Translations under genes and position numbers: made by a program
DNA from: Acidobacteriota bacterium
Lineage (GTDB): Bacteria > Acidobacteriota > Terriglobia > Bryobacterales > Bryobacteraceae
Reading direction: 5' to 3'
NCBI GenBank assembly: GCA_016213755.1
Contig: JACQZT010000261.1
Coordinates: 1 to 46,153 of the forward strand
Length of the DNA: 46,153 bases
Notes under the pieces: generated by a model
The model's input: only the letters and a program-made list of their open reading frames with translations
Told to the model about the DNA's origin: nothing
The model's database searches: none
Shown: in pieces, positions 36,348-44,568 of the stretch
How positions within the stretch are numbered: the stretch's first letter is position 1
Layout of the letters: every line of letters begins with the position of its first letter

Positions 36348-37400
36348 GTGGTCAACTCTTCGGCTCCCGCCAACGCACCCTGGCGAGTGCAGCGCGACCT
36401 GTTCGTCCAACTGGCCGAACCGGCAGTCATCTTCGGAGTGGCTCTGCTTGCACTGGGGGTATTGCGGCAGATTGCGCTGCGCTGGCTGCGGTGCAAGGCG
36501 GCCGGCCCGGAAAGCCCGGCCGCCGTGCTGGCCGGCGCGGTGCGCATCCCTTCCCTGCTCTGGTGCCTGGCCGGCGCGCTGGCGGTGGCGCTGCGTTTTG
36601 CCGAGCTCACCGAGCGGCAGATTCACCTGGCCGGGATCTGGATTGTCATCTTCCTGATTGTCAGCCTGAGCCTGGTGGGAGCGGCTGCGGCGGTGCGCAT
36701 GGTGGCGCTGTACGGGCAGCGGCGCAACATGCCGTTCGCGGTGGCCGGACTGTCGCGCACGCTCACCCATATCGTCGTCCTGAGCGTCGGCGCCATGGTC
36801 CTGATGCACTACCTGGGTCTGGACATCCGGCCCATGCTGACCGCCCTGGGCGTCGGCGGTCTGGCCCTGGCCCTGGCGTTGCAGGACACGCTGGCTAACA
36901 TGTTCGCCGGCATTCACATCCTGATCGAGGAACCCATCTCGCCGGGCCACTTCATCCGGCTGGCGTCGGGAGAAGAAGGGACGGTGGCCGACATCGGCTG
37001 GCGCACCACGCGCATCCGGACCGGAACGAACAACATTATTGTGGTTCCGAACACCAAGATCACCTCCGGCATCCTGATTAATTTCAGCCTGCCCGAACTT
37101 CGCGCCGTGATTGAAATTCCGGTCTATGCGGGCCGCGACGCCGATGCCGCCCGCGTGCGGGAGATCATTCTCGAAGAGGCGCTGGAAACCGAAGGCGTGC
37201 TGCCGGATCCGGCGCCCCTAGTGCTGTTCGATCCCGGGCCGACCCCGGCCTACCAACACTTCCGACTGTTCGTGCACATCGAGCGCCAGGTCCAGCGCGG
37301 GCTGGTTGCCTCAGCCGTCAATCTGCGCCTCACCGCCCGTTTTCGGGCCGAGGGTGTGCCACTGCCGGCGGACGGCCAAACCGGCCTCCTCCGCGCCTGA
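36348..37400 (+). CDS. Small-conductance mechanosensitive channel (MscS family)
   Basis: A 350-residue MscS-type channel, which releases osmolytes on hypo-osmotic shock. Four hydrophobic segments are visible (about 23-42, 62-85, 99-122, 137-160), the last leading into the pore helix GVGGLALALALQDTLANMFAG, then the MscS beta domain (ISPGHFIRLASGEEGTVADIGWRTTRIRT; IVVPNTKITSGILINFS) and an alpha/beta C-terminal domain. The GTG at 36348 is the most upstream start; GGAG is present but only one base away, so a slightly downstream start is possible. A long palindrome separates it from cpaF. Confidence 0.9.
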   Translation: MVNSSAPANAPWRVQRDLFVQLAEPAVIFGVALLALGVLRQIALRWLRCKAAGPESPAAVLAGAVRIPSLLWCLAGALAVALRFAELTERQIHLAGIWIVIFLIVSLSLVGAAAAVRMVALYGQRRNMPFAVAGLSRTLTHIVVLSVGAMVLMHYLGLDIRPMLTALGVGGLALALALQDTLANMFAGIHILIEEPISPGHFIRLASGEEGTVADIGWRTTRIRTGTNNIIVVPNTKITSGILINFSLPELRAVIEIPVYAGRDADAARVREIILEEALETEGVLPDPAPLVLFDPGPTPAYQHFRLFVHIERQVQRGLVASAVNLRLTARFRAEGVPLPADGQTGLLRA

Positions 37401-37401
37401 G

Positions 37402-37695
37402 TTACTGCACCGAGCCGCTCGCCGGTTGCTGCTCCAGCCGCAGTTCTCCGAAAGCGGATTCATACTGCGTGACGTGCTGATGCAGCACATTCAGCAGGGC
37501 CTTCGCCTGCTGCGGACTGAGGTAGACGCCCTGGAAATTGCTGATGGAAACGGTCTCGGGCGAGGTCTGATTGACCAGCCCGAAGGTGAGGAAGAAGTCC
37601 CACAGGCTGGCGCGCACCTGGACGCTGTTGGCGTAATTCTCGCGGTAATCGGCGCCGTTGGATAGCTCGATTCTGGGTTGCGGTAGAGGGTTCAT
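37402..37695 (-). CDS. DUF3467 family protein
   Basis: A 97-residue cytoplasmic protein matching the DUF3467 pattern: ANSVQVRASLWDFFLTFG, a central SISNFQGVYLSPQQAKALLNVL and a helical end (HQHVTQYESAFGEL). The molecular role of this family is unknown. ATG at 37695 follows GGAGGG; the frame is open further upstream but that part overlaps the TPR gene. It is downstream of the TPR gene (23-base gap, same strand), so they probably form one operon, and converges with the MscS gene. Confidence 0.85.
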   Translation of the reverse strand: MNPLPQPRIELSNGADYRENYANSVQVRASLWDFFLTFGLVNQTSPETVSISNFQGVYLSPQQAKALLNVLHQHVTQYESAFGELRLEQQPASGSVQ

Positions 37696-37718
37696 TGGGG
37701 GTCCCTCCACCGATCTTA

Positions 37719-39773
37719 CTATGGTTGCCGGACGGCGCCCGAAGATTCCTTGGCCAGCCGCACGCGCGCGCCCTCGAGTTTCTTCTGGACCTTGGCCACC
37801 TCGGTCGGATCGCTCTCGCTGGGCGCGGTGGCTTCCCACTCCTTGAGCGAGTTCCGCCACGAGGCCATGGCGTCCTTTAGCCGGCCCTGGCGGAACAGGA
37901 CGTCGCCCAGGTGGTCGTGGATGGCCGGGTCGCGCGGATAGCGTTCCAGGGCGCGCCGCAGCGTCGCCTCGGCTTCCTCCAGCTTGCCCAGGCGGAAGTA
38001 CACCCAGCCGAGGCTGTCCAGGAAAGCGCCGTTGTTCGGCTCGCGATCCAGGGCTTTCTGGATCAATTGCTGGGCTTCGCTCAAGCGCACATTCCGGTCG
38101 GCGAACATGTACCCCAGGTAATTCAGTGCCGAGGCGTTGTCCGGGTTGATCTCCAGCACCTTGCGGAACGCGGCTTCGGCGGCCTCGAAGCGCTTCTGCC
38201 TCTCGTACATGGCGCCGCGCATGAACAGCACCGCCTCTTTTTCGTCCTTGGACTCGGAGAGCTTTTCGGCCGCGTCCAGCGCCTGGGCCATCTCGGGGTA
38301 GTTCTTGGCCTTCTCCTGCGCCTGGGCGATGGAAAGGTGGATCTCGCGGTCGGCCTTGCCGTCCAGCAGCTTTTTCAATTCCTCGACCGCCAGGGCGGCC
38401 TTCCCGGTTTCCGACAGCACCGAGGCGCGCACCATCAGCAGCATGCGGTCGCCGGGGTATTTCTTTACCGCTTCCGCGGATTCGCGCTCGGCGCTGGCGA
38501 AGTCCTTGGCGGCGCGGAACGACTCGACCACCTGTGCAGCCGAGCGGGAACTCATCGACGGGTCAAGTTCGCCGATCTCCCGGAAGGCCGCCACCGCCTC
38601 CTGGTGCTGGTCGTTGGAGCGGTACAGCAAACCCAGCCGTTCGAGCAGCGCCACGCGGTTGGTCTTCTCGCCGGCCGAGTAAGAACTCTTCCCGGTTGCG
38701 GCGAGCAGGTCCTTGAGCGCGGCGATCGCTTCGGCCGTTTTGCCTTCGGCTTCCAGCAGGTTGACGTCGTTGTAGCGGATCTCCATGCTGTCGGGGTCCA
38801 TCTCCCGCGCCTTGCGGCTGGCTTCCCGCGCCTTGGCGAAGTCGCGCTTCTGGCGGTAGATCTGCGACACCCGAAGCTGGCTCTGGGCATCCTTGGGCTC
38901 TTCGGCCAGCACTTCCAAATAGATCTTGAGAGCTGCGTCGTACTGCTCGGAGAGCATCAGGTTTTGGGCCAGCGCTCGTTTGAGATCGGCGTTCGAGCCC
39001 GGGCTGAACTCCAGGGCCTTCGTCAGGCTTTCGGCCGCCAGCGCGTACTCGCGCATCTGTTCGTAAGCGCCAGCCAGGGTGGTCAGCGTGCGCAGGCTGG
39101 GGTTCTTGCCGGCCACCTTGCGCAGCAGCTCGCTGGCGCTCTTGCTGTCGCCCAGGTCGGAATAGACCATGGCCAGGCCGGTCATGGCGTCTTCGTTTTC
39201 CGGATCCAGCTCGAGCGTTTTCTTGTATGCCTTCTCGGCGTCGACCGAGTTCTGCGCGACCTTGTAGAGCCGGCCCAGCATCAGCCAGTTGTCCAGGTCC
39301 TGGGGTTCCTTCTCGCTGATTTTCCGGTACTGCTCGGTGGCTTTCTTGAGCATCTCCTCGTTGATCTGGCGCTGCTGCGGATCGCCGATCATGCGCGTGT
39401 AGATGCGGCCCAGAATGCGGCGCGCGGTAAGGTCGTCGGGATTCTGCCGCAGGGCCTCCTCGGCCTCCAGCACCGCCATGCGGGTCTGTCCGGCCTGGAG
39501 GTAGAGATCGGAAAGCTCCTCGGCCAGGAAGCCGGCGGCGGGGTCCGCCTTGAGCGCCGCCTTGTAGTTCTCGATGGCCTTGTTTACATAGTCGCCCTTG
39601 TTGCCGAAAGTGCCCGCCAGTTCGGCGTACAGGTGGCCCAGCGCGAAGTGGTAATACGCGTCGGCCCGTTCCGCCTTCTTGGCCGCCGGGGCGGCTGTCT
39701 GCGCGGACCAGGCGATGCCGGCCGCCGACAGCAGCAGGCAAACTATAGTTGTCGCTTTGGATGGGTGACTCAT
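37719..39773 (-). CDS. Exported tetratricopeptide-repeat protein
   Basis: A 684-residue protein with a signal peptide (about 1-24, ending AWSAQ) and at least a dozen TPR-like 34-residue helical hairpins, for example ADAYYHFALGHLYAELAG, NWLMLGRLYKVAQNSVDAEKAYKK and NNGAFLDSLGWVYFRLGKLEEAEATLRRAL. TPR arrays are protein-interaction scaffolds; being exported, it would act at the periplasmic or outer-membrane side, for example in secretion or biogenesis. No catalytic domain is seen. It starts with ATG at 39773 and is divergent from the sulfatase maturase; DUF3467 follows downstream. Confidence 0.9.
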   Translation of the reverse strand: MSHPSKATTIVCLLLSAAGIAWSAQTAAPAAKKAERADAYYHFALGHLYAELAGTFGNKGDYVNKAIENYKAALKADPAAGFLAEELSDLYLQAGQTRMAVLEAEEALRQNPDDLTARRILGRIYTRMIGDPQQRQINEEMLKKATEQYRKISEKEPQDLDNWLMLGRLYKVAQNSVDAEKAYKKTLELDPENEDAMTGLAMVYSDLGDSKSASELLRKVAGKNPSLRTLTTLAGAYEQMREYALAAESLTKALEFSPGSNADLKRALAQNLMLSEQYDAALKIYLEVLAEEPKDAQSQLRVSQIYRQKRDFAKAREASRKAREMDPDSMEIRYNDVNLLEAEGKTAEAIAALKDLLAATGKSSYSAGEKTNRVALLERLGLLYRSNDQHQEAVAAFREIGELDPSMSSRSAAQVVESFRAAKDFASAERESAEAVKKYPGDRMLLMVRASVLSETGKAALAVEELKKLLDGKADREIHLSIAQAQEKAKNYPEMAQALDAAEKLSESKDEKEAVLFMRGAMYERQKRFEAAEAAFRKVLEINPDNASALNYLGYMFADRNVRLSEAQQLIQKALDREPNNGAFLDSLGWVYFRLGKLEEAEATLRRALERYPRDPAIHDHLGDVLFRQGRLKDAMASWRNSLKEWEATAPSESDPTEVAKVQKKLEGARVRLAKESSGAVRQP

Positions 39774-39788
39774 CGGAACCCTAACCTA

Positions 39789-39794
39789 AGTATA
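39789..39794 (-). promoter_or_regulatory. Possible -10 element of the TPR gene
   Basis: On the minus strand TATACT (39794-39789) lies 16 bases before the TPR ATG and matches the -10 consensus at five of six positions. No credible -35 is found 16-18 bases upstream, so the promoter is tentative. The 78-base intergenic region must serve two divergent genes. Confidence 0.3.
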
Positions 39795-39851
39795 CCCTCC
39801 CGGATTGCGGTTCGCCCTCGGAGTTCGTGCAACTCTTGTTAAACTCGGGGT

Positions 39852-41069
39852 ATGGGCAACAGCAATCCGCTGCCGGTTCTGAATGCGGGGATGGGTTTGA
39901 TGCCGGCGCTGGGAACCACGCCGCGGATCGGTTCGCTGCTGATCAAGCCTGCTTCGGCGGTCTGCAATCTGGACTGCGAATACTGCTTCTACCTGGACCG
40001 CGAAGCGGACCCGTACGCCTCGCTGCCGGCGCGCCAGATGACCGGAGAAACCCTGGAGCGGTTGGTCGAGACCTTCCTGTTCTATTCGTACCCTAACAGC
40101 GTTTTCGCTTTTCAGGGTGGCGAGCCGATGCTGGCCGGGCTGAAGTTCTACCGCCGGCTGATCGAGTTGGAGAAGGAACACGGCCGGGACGGGCAAAACG
40201 TCAGCAACGCGCTGCAAACCAACGCCATGCTGATCGACGAGGAGTGGGCGGAACTGTTCCACGAGTACCACTGGCTGCTGGGCGTCTCACTGGACGGTCC
40301 GGCCGAGATCCACGACCGCTACCGCCTCAACAAGGGCGGCCAGCCCACCTGGAAGCGGGTGATGCAGTCGGTCGAGATCCTCCAGAAGGGCAGGGTGGAC
40401 TTCAACATCCTGTGCGTGCTGAACCAGGCCAACGTCGAAAAGCCCCGCGAACTGTACAAGTTCTACAAGAGCCTCGGCGTCGACAACGTGCAGTTCATCC
40501 CCCTGTCGGAATTTTTCCCCGACGGCTCGCCCATGCCCTTCACCATCACTCCGCAACAGTACGGGCGCTTCCTGTGCGACACCTTCGACCTGTGGTGGCC
40601 GGACCGCCGCAAGATGCGCATCCGCTTCTTCGACAACCTGGCCGAGGCTCTGGCCGGCCAGCGGCCGGGAAGCTGCACCCTGCACGAAACCTGCGACAGC
40701 TACGTGGTGGTGGAATATAACGGCGACATCTACCCCTGCGACTTCTTCGTCGAGCAGGACTGGAAGCTGGGCAACGTCACCATCGACTCGTGGCCCGAAA
40801 TCGCCCGCCGCCAGCGGCGTTTTAACTTCGCCTCGAAGAAGACCCTGGCCCGCCCCGAGTGCCAGGTCTGCGAATACCAGGGCATCTGCCACGGCGGCTG
40901 CCCCAAGTTCCGCCACGCCCGGCGCCGCAGCTTCGAGGACCTGGACTACTTTTGCCTGGCCTACAAGATGATCTACGCCAAGGCCGTCGGCCCGCTGCGG
41001 GAAGAGGTTAAGAAGATCCTGGGCCACGAGGCGCCGGAACTCGCCATGCACTCCATCAGCCCGTATTAG
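39852..41069 (+). CDS. Anaerobic sulfatase-maturating enzyme (radical SAM/SPASM)
   Basis: A 405-residue anSME-type radical SAM protein that oxidises a Cys or Ser of a sulfatase to formylglycine. The radical SAM cluster motif is Cys38-x3-Cys42-x2-Cys45 (VCNLDCEYCFYL). QGGEPMLAG and SLDGPAEIHDRYR are family hallmarks. The SPASM region has the Cys pattern for two more clusters (SCTLHETC, DIYPCDFF, CQVCEYQGICHGGCPKFRH, YFCLAY). No clear ribosome-binding site stands out before the ATG (only CGGGGT). Its proper substrate is presumably an active sulfatase elsewhere; the only sulfatase-like gene in the window (33929-34864) is degenerate yet keeps a Ser-type motif. waaF follows after 10 bases. Confidence 0.92.
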   Translation: MGNSNPLPVLNAGMGLMPALGTTPRIGSLLIKPASAVCNLDCEYCFYLDREADPYASLPARQMTGETLERLVETFLFYSYPNSVFAFQGGEPMLAGLKFYRRLIELEKEHGRDGQNVSNALQTNAMLIDEEWAELFHEYHWLLGVSLDGPAEIHDRYRLNKGGQPTWKRVMQSVEILQKGRVDFNILCVLNQANVEKPRELYKFYKSLGVDNVQFIPLSEFFPDGSPMPFTITPQQYGRFLCDTFDLWWPDRRKMRIRFFDNLAEALAGQRPGSCTLHETCDSYVVVEYNGDIYPCDFFVEQDWKLGNVTIDSWPEIARRQRRFNFASKKTLARPECQVCEYQGICHGGCPKFRHARRRSFEDLDYFCLAYKMIYAKAVGPLREEVKKILGHEAPELAMHSISPY

Positions 41070-41079
41070 CCGGCGCGCC

Positions 41080-42081
41080 ATGCCGTTCCACCGGATCCTC
41101 GTGCGAGCCACCAACTGGGTGGGCGATGCGGTGATGTCGCTGCCCGCCTTGCGCGCCTTGCGCGTCCGGTTCCCCCAGGCGCACATCGGCGTGCTGGCAC
41201 TGCCCTGGGTGGCGGACCTGTACGCGCGCGAGCCGTTCGCCGACGAAGTGATCCCGTATTCCGCCCGGCGCGGCGCCCGTGACCTGGCGGGCAAGTGGCG
41301 CCTGGCGGCCGAACTGCGCGCGCGGCGGTTCGACTGCGCCATCCTGCTGCAAAACGCTTTCGAAGCGGCCCTCATCGCCTGGCTGGCGCGCATCCCGCGC
41401 CGCATCGGGTACGACCGCGACGGCCGCGGCCTGCTGCTGACCGACGCCATCCCCGTCCCCCAACCCGGCCAGACGCCGCCGCACCAGCGCTTCTACTATC
41501 TCGAACTGCTGCGGCGGGCCGGAATCCTGCCCGCATTCCCCGCCGACGACACGGTGCGGCTGGAAGGCGCCGCTACGCCCGCGCCCGGCCCGGCCTGGGT
41601 GGGCGTCAGTCCCGGGGCCGCTTTCGGCGGCGCCAAGCGCTGGCGGCCGGAGGGTTTCGCCGAGGCCGCCGTTCAGGTGGCCACGCGCCTCGGCGCCGGC
41701 GTGGCGCTGTTCGGCTCGGCCGGCGAGCGGGAGCTGTGCGAGCAGGTCGGGGGATTGATCGGCGCGCGCGCCGCGGTGTCCAACTTCGCCGGGCGCACCA
41801 GCCTGCGCGAGTTCATCGACCGGGCTGCCGCCTGCCGCCTGTTCCTGACCAACGATTCCGGAGCCATGCACATCGCCACCGCGCTGGGCGTGCCCACCGT
41901 GGCCGTGTTCGGCGCCACCGACCCCGTCGCCACCGGACCGGCCGGCACGCGCTGGCGCATCGTGCGCGAACCGGTCGAGTGCAGCCCCTGCCTGTTGCGC
42001 GAATGTCCCACCGACCACCGCTGCATGACCCGCGTCACGGCCGAGCGTGTGGCGCGCGAGGCACTCGAACTGCTGAAATAG
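41080..42081 (+). CDS. waaF: Lipopolysaccharide heptosyltransferase II
   Basis: A 333-residue GT-B glycosyltransferase of family 9 that adds the second L,D-heptose to the LPS inner core in the cytoplasm. VRATNWVGDAVMSLPALRAL at the N-terminus, PGAAFGGAKRWRPEGFAEAA in the middle, LTNDSGAMHIATALGVPTVAVFGATDP, and a Cys-containing CSPCLLRECPTDHRC near the end are typical of WaaF. It lies directly after the sulfatase maturase and is followed, after six bases, by a nucleotidyltransferase-like gene and waaC, an LPS inner-core cluster that establishes a Gram-negative envelope. Exact acceptor specificity is inferred. Confidence 0.9.
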   Translation: MPFHRILVRATNWVGDAVMSLPALRALRVRFPQAHIGVLALPWVADLYAREPFADEVIPYSARRGARDLAGKWRLAAELRARRFDCAILLQNAFEAALIAWLARIPRRIGYDRDGRGLLLTDAIPVPQPGQTPPHQRFYYLELLRRAGILPAFPADDTVRLEGAATPAPGPAWVGVSPGAAFGGAKRWRPEGFAEAAVQVATRLGAGVALFGSAGERELCEQVGGLIGARAAVSNFAGRTSLREFIDRAAACRLFLTNDSGAMHIATALGVPTVAVFGATDPVATGPAGTRWRIVREPVECSPCLLRECPTDHRCMTRVTAERVAREALELLK

Positions 42082-42087
42082 AATACA

Positions 42088-42462
42088 GTGGACACACGCA
42101 GCAAGATCATCGACCGGGCCGCGGCCGAATCCTCCTGGGCCGGCCAGCCGCCGTTTACTGTCGTGACCGGGTTCTTCGACCCGCTCACCGCAGCTCACGC
42201 CGCCCGCCTGGAAGAAGTGGCCGGCCAGGGCGGCCTTCTGCTGGTGGTGGTCCGCACGCCCGGGCGGCCGCTGCTTCCGGCACGGGCCCGCGCGGAACTG
42301 GTGGCCGGGCTGGCGGCGGTGGACGGCGTGGTGATCGAAGAGGGCGACCCGGCGTGGATTTCGCGCCTGCCCGCCTCCGCCGTGATTCACGAAGAAGAGG
42401 CGGACCTCGCGCGAACCCGCGCGCTGCTCCGCCGCGTCCACGACAGGCAGGCCGCTGGGTAG
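42088..42462 (+). CDS. Degenerate HldE-C-like nucleotidyltransferase
   Basis: A 124-residue protein resembling the C-terminal cytidylyltransferase-fold domain of HldE/RfaE, which makes ADP-heptose. It has VVTGFFDPLTAAHAARLEEV and a VVVRTPGRPLLPARARAELVAGLAAVDGVVI block, the latter very like the RPVNPLEDRAEVLAAL region of HldE-C. The nucleotide-binding HxGH motif has become Thr34-Ala-Ala-His37, and the C-terminal STT/IxxR motif is not visible; the protein is also shorter than the usual ~150. It may be catalytically dead or use another substrate. The GTG start is 6 bases after waaF, without a visible Shine-Dalgarno. Sitting between waaF and waaC supports a heptose-related origin. Confidence 0.72.
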   Translation: MDTRSKIIDRAAAESSWAGQPPFTVVTGFFDPLTAAHAARLEEVAGQGGLLLVVVRTPGRPLLPARARAELVAGLAAVDGVVIEEGDPAWISRLPASAVIHEEEADLARTRALLRRVHDRQAAG

Positions 42463-42468
42463 CGCACC

Positions 42469-43413
42469 ATGGCCGGACCGCGCATTCTCGTAATCCGACT
42501 GGGAGCCATGGGGGACATCGTCCACACCCTGCCCGCCGTGGCGACCCTGAAACACAGCTTTCCCCACAGTCAACTGGTCTGGGCCGTGGAGCGCAAGTGG
42601 GCCGCGCTGGTGCGTGGCAATCCGTTCGTCGACCAGGTGGTCGAGGTGGAACGATCCCTGGCCGGCCTGCTTGCGCTGCGGCGCCGGCTGCGCGAGACCC
42701 GCTTCGATCTGGCGGTGGATTTTCAGGGGCTCATAAAGTCCGCCCTGGTGGGGCTGCTGGCCCGCGTCGAAAAGATCTACGGGCTGCACCAGAGCCAGGC
42801 GCGCGAACGCTGGGCCGCGCTGTGCTACTCGACGCGCGTGCGCGTGAGCGCCACCCACATTGTCGACCGGCACCTGGAACTGGCCGCCGCCGCGGGCGCT
42901 TCCAACGTCATCCGGACCTTTCCTCTTCCCCCCGGCGAGCCGCAGGGGAAGCTCCCCGGCGGCTCGTTTGTGCTCGCCTGCCCCCTGGCCGGATGGCCCT
43001 CGAAACAGTGGCCGCTCGAGTATTATGCGGACCTCGGAGAGCGGTTGTACGCTCTGGGGCGTCCCCTGGTGTTGAACGGACCGCCGCAGGCCATGGCGGA
43101 CTTTAAGTGCCTGCCCCACGTCACTCCTCACTGCTCGTCCGTGGCGGGACTCATTGACGCCACACGGCGCGCCGCGGCGGTGGTAGGCATCGACAGCGGG
43201 CCCATGCACCTGGCGGCGGCGCTGGCCAAGCCCGGAGTGGCCATCTTCGGCCCCACAGACCCAGCCCGCAACGGGCCCTGCGGCGACTCGCTGAGGGTGC
43301 TGCGCGGCCCGCGCGCTCAGACCAGCTACAAGCGGCGCAAGGAGACCGATCCGTCGATGCGCGAAATCGCCCCCGAACAGGTTTTCGAGGTCTTGAAAGA
43401 GGTTTTGGCGTGA
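42469..43413 (+). CDS. waaC: Lipopolysaccharide heptosyltransferase I
   Basis: A 314-residue GT-9 enzyme that adds the first heptose to Kdo2-lipid A. MAGPRILVIRLGAMGDIVHTLPA is the WaaC N-terminal hallmark, DFQGLIKSALVGLL follows, and the nucleotide-sugar region is IDSGPMHLAAALAKPGVAIFGPTDPARNGP. The acceptor-side PLAGWPSKQWPLEYYADL segment also fits. ATG at 42469 is 6 bases after the preceding stop. Its stop overlaps the GTG start of the methyltransferase-like gene (GTGA). Confidence 0.9.
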   Translation: MAGPRILVIRLGAMGDIVHTLPAVATLKHSFPHSQLVWAVERKWAALVRGNPFVDQVVEVERSLAGLLALRRRLRETRFDLAVDFQGLIKSALVGLLARVEKIYGLHQSQARERWAALCYSTRVRVSATHIVDRHLELAAAAGASNVIRTFPLPPGEPQGKLPGGSFVLACPLAGWPSKQWPLEYYADLGERLYALGRPLVLNGPPQAMADFKCLPHVTPHCSSVAGLIDATRRAAAVVGIDSGPMHLAAALAKPGVAIFGPTDPARNGPCGDSLRVLRGPRAQTSYKRRKETDPSMREIAPEQVFEVLKEVLA

Positions 43414-43961
43414 TCCGCCGCTATTGGTTTCCGAAGCCGTACGCCGACCGCGTCCAGCGGCTGCGCGTGCCCTTCGGTTTTCTGCTGGTGGGCGCCTTCG
43501 CCTGGCTTTCCCAACCCACGCTGGGGTCGCTGGCGGCCGGGATTCCCATCGCGCTGGCCGGATTGGCTCTGCGCGCCTGGGCGGCGGGCCACCTGGCCAA
43601 GAACCGGGAACTGGCCACCTCGGGACCGTACGGGCACACGCGCAATCCGCTCTACGTGGGCACCCTGACGGTCGCCGCCGGACTCGTGCTGGCGGCCCGC
43701 CGCCCGGCGCTGGCCGTGCTCTTCGCGGCCGCTTTCGCCCTGGTCTACCTGCCGGCCATCGAACTGGAAGAGCAGCACCTCCGGAAGCTCTTCCCCGCCT
43801 ACGCCGAGTATGCCCGCAACGTGCCCCTGCTCTGGCCGCGACCGCGGCGCTGGGGCGCCGCCCGCCGTTTTCGCTTCGAACTGTACCTGCGCAACCAGGA
43901 ATACCAAGCCCTGGCCGGTCTCCTAGCCGGCCTCGCCCTGCTAACCTGGAAAGCCGCCTGA
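43410..43961 (+). CDS. Isoprenylcysteine-methyltransferase-like membrane protein
   Basis: A 183-residue polytopic protein of the ICMT/PEMT-like methyltransferase family. Hydrophobic segments at about 22-43 and 45-60 are followed by the SAM-region motif ELATSGPYGHTRNPLYVGTL and the second signature ELEEQHLRKLFPAYAEYARNVP, both typical of this family. A C-terminal helix (about 162-182) is extra. In bacteria these proteins methylate isoprenoid or lipid substrates; the real one here is unknown. The GTG start overlaps the waaC stop, so it is probably part of the LPS-linked operon. Confidence 0.86.
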   Translation: MIRRYWFPKPYADRVQRLRVPFGFLLVGAFAWLSQPTLGSLAAGIPIALAGLALRAWAAGHLAKNRELATSGPYGHTRNPLYVGTLTVAAGLVLAARRPALAVLFAAAFALVYLPAIELEEQHLRKLFPAYAEYARNVPLLWPRPRRWGAARRFRFELYLRNQEYQALAGLLAGLALLTWKAA

Positions 43962-43965
43962 GTCT

Positions 43966-43980
43966 CGGGGACAGGTTGCG
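43966..43980 (+). repeat. REP-like GGGGACAG motif after the methyltransferase stop
   Basis: CGGGGACAGGTTGCG lies five bases after the stop at 43959-43961. It resembles the motif after htrA (141-160, opposite strand), and the following GAAACTCGGAGGGT loosely resembles the inverted ACCCTCCCGGAATTTC at the window start. Two or three copies are suggestive only. Confidence 0.25.
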
Positions 43981-44007
43981 AAACTCGGAGGGTATGATGG
44001 AGGGAGC

Positions 44008-44271
44008 ATGCGGCAAAGCGGAGAGTTTTTCAGCGAACAGGAATTGGCCCTCGTTTTCATCGCCAAGAAGCTCAAAGAGGCGCTGAGGGCCGAATCCGAG
44101 CTCACCTCCGCCGGGTTCGACTACCTCGTGGAGACCGACACCTACCACGGCGGCCTGATCTTCCAAAGCCAGCGCGTCGGCGCCTTTTTCTACGTCCTGC
44201 CGGCGGTGGAAAACGCCGCCCGCGAGTTGCTGTCGAGCCGCGGTTTTAGGCCCTACAACCCGGTGTGCTGA
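44008..44271 (+). CDS. Small conserved-looking protein (possibly DUF2007-like)
   Basis: An 87-residue soluble protein. AKKLKEALRAESELTSAGFDYLVE, a central hydrophobic GAFFYVLP and ENAARELLSSRGF recall the signal-transducing DUF2007 layout (helix, strand, short helix, strand), in which a small domain senses or binds partners; I cannot confirm this. The ATG has GGAGGGAG upstream. It is on the same strand as the LPS cluster, about 46 bases after the methyltransferase stop, and may be the last gene of it. Confidence 0.7.
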   Translation: MRQSGEFFSEQELALVFIAKKLKEALRAESELTSAGFDYLVETDTYHGGLIFQSQRVGAFFYVLPAVENAARELLSSRGFRPYNPVC

Positions 44272-44279
44272 GGCATCCT

Positions 44280-44438
44280 ATGTGCCAGATCGAACCGATG
44301 CCGGAGCGGAGATGCACAAAAGCGGACCTGGTGCGATTCTCCGAGACCGCTCCAAAAATCGATGACGAGTACCTCGATATCCTGGAAGAGATCACCCGGA
44401 ATCAGCAGCCCGTACCGGAGTCTCCGTGGTCAGGCTGA
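44280..44438 (+). CDS. Possible 52-residue micro-protein (antitoxin-like tail)
   Basis: An ATG frame of 52 codons with helical IDDEYLDILEEITRNQQPVPESPW. The shape of its C-terminus, a helix followed by a Pro-rich tail, is seen in small antitoxins, but no known family is secure. It starts nine bases after the 44008-44271 stop without a clear ribosome-binding site. Confidence 0.4.
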   Translation: MCQIEPMPERRCTKADLVRFSETAPKIDDEYLDILEEITRNQQPVPESPWSG

Positions 44439-44560
44439 TCGCGGTTGCGCGGCGCTTACAATTGTTAAATTCCGGCCGTCCACTGAAAATCGAGGAGCGC
44501 GCGGGCGGCACAACGCCGTCCGTGCCCGACCACGAGATCGGGGCCATCGATCTGGCTTGA
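44426..44560 (+). pseudogene. Doubtful 44-residue ORF, possible toxin remnant
   Basis: A GTG frame overlapping the previous micro-ORF by 13 bases encodes 44 residues ending PDHEIGAIDLA. An antitoxin-toxin overlap arrangement and a PIN-like ending are faintly suggested; the sequence lacks a PIN start (no acidic residue near the N-terminus), so if it was a toxin it is truncated. It may be chance. Confidence 0.2.
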
Positions 44561-44568
44561 AACAAAAG

